A DNA stretch of 64,000 nt from Streptomyces sp. NBC_01262 (GTDB taxonomy: Bacteria; Actinomycetota; Actinomycetes; Streptomycetales; Streptomycetaceae), in assembly GCF_036226365.1 (NCBI RefSeq), contig NZ_CP108462.1, positions 4,524,501 to 4,588,500 of the forward strand, in the 5' to 3' direction. The notes beneath the pieces are model-generated. The model ran no database searches. It was given only the letters and a program-made list of their open reading frames with translations, and was not told the origin of the DNA. Both the position numbers and the translations under genes were made by a program. Of this stretch, positions 41,881-49,283 are shown piece after piece (within the stretch, counting starts at the first letter, position 1; every line of letters starts with the position of its first letter).

Positions 41881-42630
41881 TCATGTTGTCATGTTGTCGA
41901 TCGCGTACGGGGCCGGATCGCCCGTCCGCAAGGTGCGGTAGAAGTCGGCGTCCGGGCCCAGCAGGGCGTGTATCTCGCTCATGGCCGCCGGTGCGCAGAA
42001 GACGCCGCGGCTCGTCTTCGCCACGGTGTTGCCCGGATGTACGAGGGCGACGACGCTGTCGCCGGGGGTGGTTCGCGCCACGGACCGGTCGGACCGGTTG
42101 GCCGCCCGCCGGACGAACACCGAGTCCTCCCCGTTGGGCAGGGCCGGGAAGGGCGAGTCCTCCCAGAGCTCTCGCCGGTAGCACAGGCTCTGGCCCGCGA
42201 GCCAGGGGTGGAGCCGGGGTGGCCAGGTGAAGCGCCAGGTCCGGTCGCCGACGGGGTCGTAGTAGAGCAGACTCGTCATGCCGCAGAGGTCGGCCCGCCC
42301 CGACTCCAGCTGCCGCACCTGCCGGCTCAGCCGGTCGGGGGCCTGCCAGTCGTCGTCGTCCCAGTGCGCGATCACGCTGCCCGAGGCCAGCTCGCACGCG
42401 AGGTTCCGCGCCTCGCCCAGCATCATGCGCCCGTCGGCCCCGTCGGCCCGGTGGTACCGGATGGACGGCAGCGGCGGCACCAGGTCCTCGACGCTCTCCG
42501 TCCCGTCGTCGATGATCACGAGCTCTTTGCGGGGGTGGTCCTGGCGGAGGAAGTAGGCGATGGCACGCGGTACGAGCAGCCGCCGGTTGTGGGTCGGCAT
42601 GATGCAGCTCACGAGCTGGGGCGCCGTCAT
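41881..42630 (-). CDS. Family 2 glycosyltransferase within the eCIS operon
   Basis: The 249-residue protein is GT-A type: VSCIMPTHNRRLLVPRAIAY at the start, LVIIDDGTESVEDLV, then the DXD-type motif SVIAHWDDDDWQAPDRLSRQ. LCYRRELWEDSPFP follows, where acceptor residues are expected. It has no membrane segment. Its ATG overlaps the stop of the AAA ATPase gene (ATGA), so it is translated with the injection machine. A glycosyltransferase is not a standard part of Afp or PVC. It may decorate a tail protein or be unrelated to assembly. Confidence 0.82.
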   Translation of the reverse strand: MTAPQLVSCIMPTHNRRLLVPRAIAYFLRQDHPRKELVIIDDGTESVEDLVPPLPSIRYHRADGADGRMMLGEARNLACELASGSVIAHWDDDDWQAPDRLSRQVRQLESGRADLCGMTSLLYYDPVGDRTWRFTWPPRLHPWLAGQSLCYRRELWEDSPFPALPNGEDSVFVRRAANRSDRSVARTTPGDSVVALVHPGNTVAKTSRGVFCAPAAMSEIHALLGPDADFYRTLRTGDPAPYAIDNMTT

Positions 42631-44621
42631 CGCTCGCTCCCCGTCCGGCTCGGGAGCGGGCAGGAGGCGCCGGTGCGGCGGTACTCCCGGCGCACGGCCG
42701 CGACGATGTCCTCGTCGCCGACGGCGGCACCGTTGTCGCTGTCGTTGTCGAGGGTCCGCAGAACGGCGTGCAGCGCGGCGTTACGGATCTGTCCGCCGGT
42801 CAGAGCGCACCGGCGCGCGATGTCGGACAGTACGGCCGGGTGGATCCGGTGGTCGCCGGGCAGGTGCGCCGACCACAGCCGTAGGCGCAGTTCGGCGTCG
42901 GGTGGGACGAAGTCGACGGTCACGTCCATACGGCGCAGGAAGGCCGGGTCGATCCGGTTGCCGGCGTTCGTGGTGACCACGACGATGCCCTCGAATGTCT
43001 CCAGCCGCTGGAGCAGGAAGTTGGTCTCAAGGTTCGCGTACCGGTCGTTGGCGTTGCCGACGTCGGTACGGCGGGTCATCAGCGCGTCGCCCTCGTCGAG
43101 CAGCAGCAGGACGTCCAGCTCCTCGGCGCGGCCGAGGAGTTTGTCGAGGTTGCGTTCGGTCTCGCCGATGTACTTGTTGACGACGGCGGCGAGGTCGACC
43201 CGGAACACGTCCAGCCCGAGCGTCGCGGCGAGATGCCGGGCCACCAGCGTCTTGCCGGTGCCGCTGGGCCCGCTGAACATGGCCCGGACGCCCCGGTTGA
43301 GACCGCTGTGACTGCCACGGGTGACCGTCGTCAGCCGCTCCCGGTGGCGGCATCGCATGACCAGGGTCCGCAGTTCGGCCTCCGCCGCGGCGGTGAGGAC
43401 CGGTGGATCGGTGGTCGGCAACGGGTCGAGCGGCCGGGCGAGGATCTCCAGGCTCTGCCGGTTGAGGGTGCGGGTCGCGGTGGCGACATCGGCCGGGGTG
43501 ACCGCCGTACGACCGTCGGCGCGGGCTCCGGCGACGGCTATGGGAGCCGCCCGGTGGATGTTGCCCGGCGTCAGCAGGAACCGGTCCACGATGACATCGA
43601 GGCCGGCCTCGTCGCCCGTCACGCCGAGGTCGCCCCAGAGCCGGCGGCGGTCCGCCTCGGCGCACGGGCCCAGCGCCACGGTCACCGCCGGATCCACCGC
43701 TTCGCCGGTCACGCCGCCGGAGCGGCCGAGCACGATCCCGAGCGGCTGGTCGACGCCGGGCAGCCGGGGCAGGGCGATGGTCTCGCCCGGCGCGGGTTCG
43801 CAGTGAACGACCGGAAGTACGTCGGCGATCGAGGCGAGGGCGCCGAACAGCCGCCAGGTGTCATCGCCGGGCTGCCCCTCGTACACCAGCAAGTCCCGGC
43901 CCAGCGCGGCGGCCAGCGAACCGAGCAGGGTGGTCCGGCCGGACCCCGCCATCCCCCGTACGACCACGGCGGCGACGGACCCGTCCCGCATCAGCGCCGG
44001 CAGCCTCGGGACGACCGCCGCGGCGTCGTCGGCCAGTACCACCGCTTCCAGCGCGGGGAATTCGGCCCGTGGACGGCAGGTCAGGCCGGCCGGGAGCGAG
44101 TCGGGTGCGATCCGGCCGGTCCGCAGCAGGTCCCACACCGGCACTCTAACCCGCGCCACCCACTCCGAGCGCGGGTCGCCGGGGTTGTCGACGTGCAGCA
44201 GTCCGCGGTTGACCAGGCGTTGCACGCGATCGATGAGGTCATGGGCGGTGTGGAATTCGTCGGCGAGCAGCCAGCCGAGCAGACCGGCGCAGGGCCGCCG
44301 TGAAGGGAGGGGATCCTGCAGGTGGGCGAAGAGCGCACCGAACCGGATGTCCTCTTCGATCAGTCCGGCCGCCGTGAGGACAAGCGCGTCGGCGTCGTCG
44401 AGCCGGTGGGACGGCAGCGCCGTTGGGCCACCGGGGCGGCCGACGACCGCCCGTTCGCGGTATTCGTCGAGCCACGGCGGGTTCGCCAGCGGGTCCGAGG
44501 CCGTGTGCGGGGCTTCGGCCAGCCGTCGCAGTATCCGGTCGAGCAGGTCGGGGCTCAGCGGATCGGCGTGGGCTGCCGCCGGTTGCTGGAGCGGGGTGGT
44601 GGCCGGGTGGGTCGTCAGCAT
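42627..44621 (-). CDS. AAA+ ATPase of the contractile injection system (Afp15-like)
   Basis: The 664-residue protein has a typical AAA+ domain from about residue 440: GPSGTGKTLVARHLA (Walker A, about 451), LLLLDEGDALMTRRTD (Walker B) and NRIDPAFLRRMDVTVDF (sensor/arginine finger). A second, degenerate P-loop, VVRGMAGSGRTTLLGSLA, lies near residue 217. The N-terminal 200 residues are not recognised. In Afp and PVC the AAA ATPase is needed for particle assembly. The preceding stop is one base before the ATG. Confidence 0.85.
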   Translation of the reverse strand: MLTTHPATTPLQQPAAAHADPLSPDLLDRILRRLAEAPHTASDPLANPPWLDEYRERAVVGRPGGPTALPSHRLDDADALVLTAAGLIEEDIRFGALFAHLQDPLPSRRPCAGLLGWLLADEFHTAHDLIDRVQRLVNRGLLHVDNPGDPRSEWVARVRVPVWDLLRTGRIAPDSLPAGLTCRPRAEFPALEAVVLADDAAAVVPRLPALMRDGSVAAVVVRGMAGSGRTTLLGSLAAALGRDLLVYEGQPGDDTWRLFGALASIADVLPVVHCEPAPGETIALPRLPGVDQPLGIVLGRSGGVTGEAVDPAVTVALGPCAEADRRRLWGDLGVTGDEAGLDVIVDRFLLTPGNIHRAAPIAVAGARADGRTAVTPADVATATRTLNRQSLEILARPLDPLPTTDPPVLTAAAEAELRTLVMRCRHRERLTTVTRGSHSGLNRGVRAMFSGPSGTGKTLVARHLAATLGLDVFRVDLAAVVNKYIGETERNLDKLLGRAEELDVLLLLDEGDALMTRRTDVGNANDRYANLETNFLLQRLETFEGIVVVTTNAGNRIDPAFLRRMDVTVDFVPPDAELRLRLWSAHLPGDHRIHPAVLSDIARRCALTGGQIRNAALHAVLRTLDNDSDNGAAVGDEDIVAAVRREYRRTGASCPLPSRTGSER

Positions 44622-44622
44622 C

Positions 44623-46026
44623 TCAACTACCGCCGTCGAAGTGGAAAGCGATGATCCGGCCGAGCGCCGGAACCCAGCCCGGGTCCTGGTCCAACCCGCA
44701 CGTGCGGGCGGCGAGGTCGATCTGGTGCAGGCCCAGAACCACGTCGATATGGGTTCGGCCGACGACCAGGGTTCCGGGCTGGGCGAACACCTCCGGTGCG
44801 AGACGGTGCCGGTCCAGGAGGCCGTTCAGTTGGTGGGTGAGCGCACCGAGCCGTACGGGAGTGGGCGTGGGCGGATCGCGGCCGTCGAGTTCGGCCAGGA
44901 TCCGCCAGATCGGATCCTGCTGTTCGGTGGGCGGATCGGTCGGCAGCAGCGACCTGGCGAGCGCTTCGAGGGTCGCCCAGCCGGACTCGGGCTCGGGGCC
45001 GTCGACCCGCGGCAGGTCCAGCCAGGTCATGAGGTTGACCGCGTAGAAGAGGGTGGCGAACCGGCTCTCTACGGCGGTGCCCCATCCGTCCCAGCGGTGG
45101 CGCGTGGGCTCGCGCGTGGGCTCGGGTTCGGGCTCGGGACCGACGCCGTCCGTGGCGGGCCGCCGGGTGTCGGCGGGGGCGTCGGCGGACCGGATCCCGA
45201 CGTGGTCCGGCACGGCGGGCCGGGGGTCGGCAACGGTGGGCCGGTTGCCGGTGGCCGGTCGGGGGGTGCTCGCGGACCGCAGGAGGTCGTCGATCTCGCG
45301 CCCGAGCCGGCTGCTGCGGGCCGCCGACGGTGTGACCGCGAGAGTCAGTCCGAGCGTCAGCAGTGCCCGCCCCACGGGCGGCAGATCGGCGCCGCCGCCC
45401 GCCCACTGCGGCGGGAGGGCGAGCAGCCGCCCCGGCACCTTCGTCGGCGCGGTCGCCGGCGCGTCTTCGGCGCCGGTGGCAGGCACCGGCGGCAGGACCG
45501 GATCGCGGAAGGCCGCCAGTACGGTGTCGAGCACCGCGCGTGCCTGCGCGCCGGACAGCAGGCCGACGGCGCGCACGGCATCGGACGGTGAACGCCGGGC
45601 GAGATGGGCCAGCGTCGCGGGGACCCAGCTCGGCCGGTCGAGCCAGAGCCGGGCCAGGGTCGTCCCGGTGCCGGCCGATCCCGTACGGATGGCCGACGGC
45701 CAGTACCACCGGCCGGCGGCGCGGCCGGTGACCAGGTCGGCCGTCAGGCAGGACATCGCCTCGACCTCGTCGCTGAACAGAACCGCCGCGCAGTCCGGCG
45801 CCACCGGGCCGAGCGCGGGCCGGGCAGCGCCCCTGAGCAGGGCGGCGATGCGTTCGCGTGCCGTACGGCGATCGTCGGCGGGCAGGCTCAGCCGCCGGAT
45901 CACCAGCACGGACCGGTCCGGCGCCGGCGGGACGAGATCGAGCGCGCGGATGGCCGCGTGTCCGTCGGACGATCCGTTCCGGGTACGGTGCAGGCGCATC
46001 CTGGCGACGCGCACGCTGTCGCTCAT
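44623..46026 (-). CDS. eCIS-associated protein of unknown function, 467 residues
   Basis: The ATG at 46026 (MSDSVRVARMRLHRTRNGSS) overlaps the preceding stop as ATGA. The protein is soluble, Arg/Leu/Trp-rich, with helical N- and C-terminal parts (ADLVTGRAAGRWYWPS; TLFYAVNLMTWLDLPRVDG). A Pro-rich linker spans about 270-320 (EPEPEPTREPTR). I know no domain. Its place between the fibre-like proteins and the ATPase suggests an assembly or ATPase-partner role. The frame stays open far upstream, but the overlap and a sensible N-terminus fix the start. Confidence 0.7.
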   Translation of the reverse strand: MSDSVRVARMRLHRTRNGSSDGHAAIRALDLVPPAPDRSVLVIRRLSLPADDRRTARERIAALLRGAARPALGPVAPDCAAVLFSDEVEAMSCLTADLVTGRAAGRWYWPSAIRTGSAGTGTTLARLWLDRPSWVPATLAHLARRSPSDAVRAVGLLSGAQARAVLDTVLAAFRDPVLPPVPATGAEDAPATAPTKVPGRLLALPPQWAGGGADLPPVGRALLTLGLTLAVTPSAARSSRLGREIDDLLRSASTPRPATGNRPTVADPRPAVPDHVGIRSADAPADTRRPATDGVGPEPEPEPTREPTRHRWDGWGTAVESRFATLFYAVNLMTWLDLPRVDGPEPESGWATLEALARSLLPTDPPTEQQDPIWRILAELDGRDPPTPTPVRLGALTHQLNGLLDRHRLAPEVFAQPGTLVVGRTHIDVVLGLHQIDLAARTCGLDQDPGWVPALGRIIAFHFDGGS

Positions 46027-47372
46027 GTGGCCTCGCCCTTCGGCGGGCCCGTAGCGGTGAACGTCGAGTCGTTGTTTCCCTGCCAGGGAAGGTCCGTCAT
46101 GAAGACCAAGTACCAGCGCGCTGTGGGAGAGTTGACATTCTCCCGGATCCAGTACCAGGTCAGCGGCGGTCGGCCCTCGCTGTTGAACGTGGTCGGCACC
46201 GGCGGGAGCTGCCAGGACTGGCGCAACGCGAAGTCGGCGACGGACCAGTTGATGGTGCCGCCGAACCACGCCAGACCGTTGAAGAAGAACCAGGGGTCGA
46301 ACTCGGACGCCGGCCCGGCGGCGGCCGCGGTTTTGGCGAGGGCCAGAGCCTTGGCCGAGGCGGGGTCCGACGTGAGGTCCGATGCGGGGTCCGAGGCGGT
46401 GGTCGAAGTGATCTCGCCGCCCTGGTACCTGACGGGCAGGAACCCCACCGGGGGCAGGAATCCGAAGGTGTTCGCGGCCATTGTTCTGTCGGCCGTCCCG
46501 CCGGCCGCGATCTGGTCGATCTGGTCCTGGAACTGGAGGAACCTGGCCTGGCCGTCGGCGTCGCGCCGGTCGGCCACCGCCGCCGACCATTCCGAGGGAA
46601 CCGGATCGGGTGTGGTGATCCTGCGCCGGGCCGACCAGTTGTCGAGGTCGACGACGCTCTGGCCGGTCCAGCGGAAGACCGCCAGCGGCACATCCAGGTC
46701 GGTGAGGTCCGCCGGGTCGAGGCGGTCGAACCCGGAGTACGCCGGGTCGAAGGAGAACGGGTAGACCGGCAGATTCACCAACTGCTCGGTGCCGAAGCAC
46801 CAGTGGGCCGTCAGGTTCCGGAGGTTCTGCGATGTGGCGGCGACACCGGCGACCGCGGTGAGGGCGGGCAGCGCGATCGCCCGTATCTCCACCCCCTCCG
46901 CCGTCCAGCGGGCCGCGCACCCCGGTGACATGGTGCTGTCCGGCGGCGGTGCCAGCGGTGCCTGCCCCTGCCGCTGCTGGACCGGACGGGCCGTGAGCAG
47001 GTAGACGCCCGAGGCGACGCTGGTGGTGGAGCCACCGCCTGTCGACCCGGAACAGCGGCTGAACGTCACGGTGTTGGCGGTGGTGGTGTTGGTCGCGAGG
47101 GCCAGCGGCAGGGTGATGGTCTTCGGTGCGACCACCGGCTGCCCGGACGGGCTGATGCCCACGCCTGTCGCGATGGTGAGGGTGGTGGCCGCCGACGTCA
47201 CCCAGAGCCCGTGCACGATGCCGGTGCCGGCCGCCTGACCGATGCGGGCGTCCCGGGTGAGCAGGCTCGCCTGGCCGGTCGCCAGGTCCTCGGCGACCAG
47301 GAGCCGACCGTTGACGTAGTTGGGCAGCAGCGCGCCGCCGGTGAAGTCCGATCCGATCGTCTGGCTGCTCAT
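46023..47372 (-). CDS. Putative eCIS baseplate or fibre-like protein B, 449 residues
   Basis: The N-terminal 110 residues (ALLPNYVNGRLLVAEDLATG, then GIVHGLWVTSAATTLTIATG) have the same pattern as the N-terminus of the upstream 631-residue protein: an NY-x-G-x-LL-x-EDL segment, a G-x-x-x-GL block and a TIxxGVGIxxxG strand. This domain is common in actinobacterial phage-tail-like clusters and probably anchors the protein to the particle. The rest is beta-rich with many Trp (DPWFFFNGLAWFGGTINW). A Gly/Ser/Thr stretch near residue 105 may be a hinge. Function (fibre, cap or cargo) is open. Confidence 0.65.
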   Translation of the reverse strand: MSSQTIGSDFTGGALLPNYVNGRLLVAEDLATGQASLLTRDARIGQAAGTGIVHGLWVTSAATTLTIATGVGISPSGQPVVAPKTITLPLALATNTTTANTVTFSRCSGSTGGGSTTSVASGVYLLTARPVQQRQGQAPLAPPPDSTMSPGCAARWTAEGVEIRAIALPALTAVAGVAATSQNLRNLTAHWCFGTEQLVNLPVYPFSFDPAYSGFDRLDPADLTDLDVPLAVFRWTGQSVVDLDNWSARRRITTPDPVPSEWSAAVADRRDADGQARFLQFQDQIDQIAAGGTADRTMAANTFGFLPPVGFLPVRYQGGEITSTTASDPASDLTSDPASAKALALAKTAAAAGPASEFDPWFFFNGLAWFGGTINWSVADFALRQSWQLPPVPTTFNSEGRPPLTWYWIRENVNSPTARWYLVFMTDLPWQGNNDSTFTATGPPKGEAT

Positions 47373-49264
47373 CGCGTCCGGCTCCGCCCAGTGGTGGCCT
47401 TCCGGGCGACGGCCTTGGTGCCGGCGGCCTTGGTGCCGGGAGCCGCGACCCGGTGGAAGGCCACGATGCTCGACTCACTCTGGTCCCAGCCGACGAACCC
47501 GATGGCGGCGGCGTCGATCCAGTCCGCCAGCCCGGTGGTGCCGGACGTCGCATCGGCGAGGACGAAGCCCTCCGCGGGGAAGACGAAGCGTACGTAGGCC
47601 GGGAACGGGCGCTTGCCGCCCGGCACATCGGTCGTCACGGTCCAGGCGTTGCCGAGGAGCGGGTCCTGGGTGAGGCCGGTGACCGTCAGCGGATCGCCGG
47701 TGATCTCGTCGAACGCCCGCACCTGCGGGGTCTCCACGGTCATGTCGTCCCGGGCGCCCCGTGGTCCGGGATGGAACCACAGCTCGAAGCTGAGCTGTTG
47801 GTCCGTCGCCCCGGTGTCGCTGATCGTCACGAACTCGGCGCCGGCGACCGGCGTGACGGCGACGGGCGCACCGGACAGCGATGCCTCGGCCAGTGTCCCG
47901 GTGCTCGCCGGTGCGGCGGCCGTCGCGTAGGCGAGGACGGCTCCGGTCTCGGTCGTGTTGAGGAATCGGGAGCCGTGGTCACGCCATTGGTCCAGGGTGT
48001 AACCGGCACCGATGATGACGGAGTCGGACTCGAACCTCGCGCTCAACTGCTGGCCGTTGGTGAACTTGGCGCCGGGCGGAGGCGTCAGCGTCCACACGTT
48101 GGAAAAGTCCGGGGAGCCTCCCTTGGCGACCACCGAGAACGACCATGTGGCGCCGGCCTCCGTGACGACCGGGACGGGCCCGATGAGGTTGACCGGGTAC
48201 GTCGCGTGGAACCAGGCGTCGATGGTGAAGGCACCCGCTGTGGACAGGTTGGGCACCAGCGTCACCAGCTCGATCGGCTCGACGGCCTTCGCTTCGGGCG
48301 AGGGCAGTTCCTGGATCACCTGGGTGTTCAGTACGCACGGCCGGCCCTGGTCGAATACCTCGGCGAACTGGACGACGGGGTTGCTGGGGTCGAACGGGGG
48401 CCAGACGCCGGTGCTCAGCTGAATGGACCCGAGCAGAATCGCGGGGTCCGAGGACTCCGCCGGCGCGATCAGGTCCGGTTCGAGCTGTGGCCGGACCTCG
48501 GTGACCCAGATGGCGAAGATCTGATCCCAGGTCCTCAGAGCCCACCGCTTGCTGATCTGATAAATCACGCCCGACGGCTGGTCTATGTCCCCCGGTCCGT
48601 CCTGCGCCTTGCCGGCCAGGGCGCGGACCGCGTCGAGCAGCGCGGTATCGCCGGGCAGGTTCGGATCGGGCTCATCGACGACCTCGACCGACCCGAGGAG
48701 CCGTCCCAGCCGGCGGTCGCTGTCCCAGCGTGGCATCGGCGGAGGCTCCCACCGCAGATCGACGTTCCAGGAGTCGCGGATCCGGGAGGCCACCTGGGTC
48801 TGTTCGCCGCTGCTGCACGGCCGGCCGGGCAGGGGCACCAGGTTGTCCAGGCAGGAGGCGTAGCTCGCGACGACGTAGACGGTGGTGTCCCCGCTGCCGT
48901 CGCCGTGCTGCCGGACGATTCCGGGATGCGCCTGGTCCTGGGCGACCAGCCAGCTGCCGAGCCGGACGCACTGGGCGTCGCGGATGACGAACTCCCGGCC
49001 CCACTGGTCGATGCCCACTCCGGGGCTGACGGTGACGGTGTAGTCCCGGGTGCCGTCGGTGGTCGGTTCGGCGCACACCTTCAGGCCATAGCTGGTGCCG
49101 TAGCCGTGCAGCACGCGACGGTGCCGGTAGTCCTTCTCCTGGTGGTAGAGCTGTTCCTGGAGAAACTCGTCCAGGCCGAGCACCATCCCGTAGGCATAGT
49201 TGACCCGTTGGTCGGGGCTCAGCGTTCCGGTTGTCAGGGATACGCAGGGTTCGGTGGCGGTCAT
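47369..49264 (-). CDS. Putative eCIS baseplate or fibre-like protein A, 631 residues
   Basis: The protein begins ATEPCVSLTTGTLSPDQRVN and has VLGLDEFLQEQLYHQEKDYR, HRRVLHGYGTSYGLKVC and VTVSPGVGIDQWGREFVI, an N-terminal module shared with the next gene product. The C-terminal 300 residues read as repeated beta-sandwich segments (LSTAGAFTIDAWFHATYPVN; DQQLSFELWFHPGPRGARDD), fitting an elongated fibre or adhesion protein. AGGAG precedes the ATG, and the stop overlaps the next start. The assignment is inferred from layout and composition. Confidence 0.65.
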   Translation of the reverse strand: MTATEPCVSLTTGTLSPDQRVNYAYGMVLGLDEFLQEQLYHQEKDYRHRRVLHGYGTSYGLKVCAEPTTDGTRDYTVTVSPGVGIDQWGREFVIRDAQCVRLGSWLVAQDQAHPGIVRQHGDGSGDTTVYVVASYASCLDNLVPLPGRPCSSGEQTQVASRIRDSWNVDLRWEPPPMPRWDSDRRLGRLLGSVEVVDEPDPNLPGDTALLDAVRALAGKAQDGPGDIDQPSGVIYQISKRWALRTWDQIFAIWVTEVRPQLEPDLIAPAESSDPAILLGSIQLSTGVWPPFDPSNPVVQFAEVFDQGRPCVLNTQVIQELPSPEAKAVEPIELVTLVPNLSTAGAFTIDAWFHATYPVNLIGPVPVVTEAGATWSFSVVAKGGSPDFSNVWTLTPPPGAKFTNGQQLSARFESDSVIIGAGYTLDQWRDHGSRFLNTTETGAVLAYATAAAPASTGTLAEASLSGAPVAVTPVAGAEFVTISDTGATDQQLSFELWFHPGPRGARDDMTVETPQVRAFDEITGDPLTVTGLTQDPLLGNAWTVTTDVPGGKRPFPAYVRFVFPAEGFVLADATSGTTGLADWIDAAAIGFVGWDQSESSIVAFHRVAAPGTKAAGTKAVARKATTGRSRTR

Positions 49265-49283
49265 CGCAGACTTCTCCTGAGCT

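Noticed and set aside
44623..47628. One 1001-residue minus-strand protein
   Set aside because: The upstream half is antisense-like and overlaps the 449-residue gene; an ATG at 46026 overlapping that gene's stop gives a proper protein.
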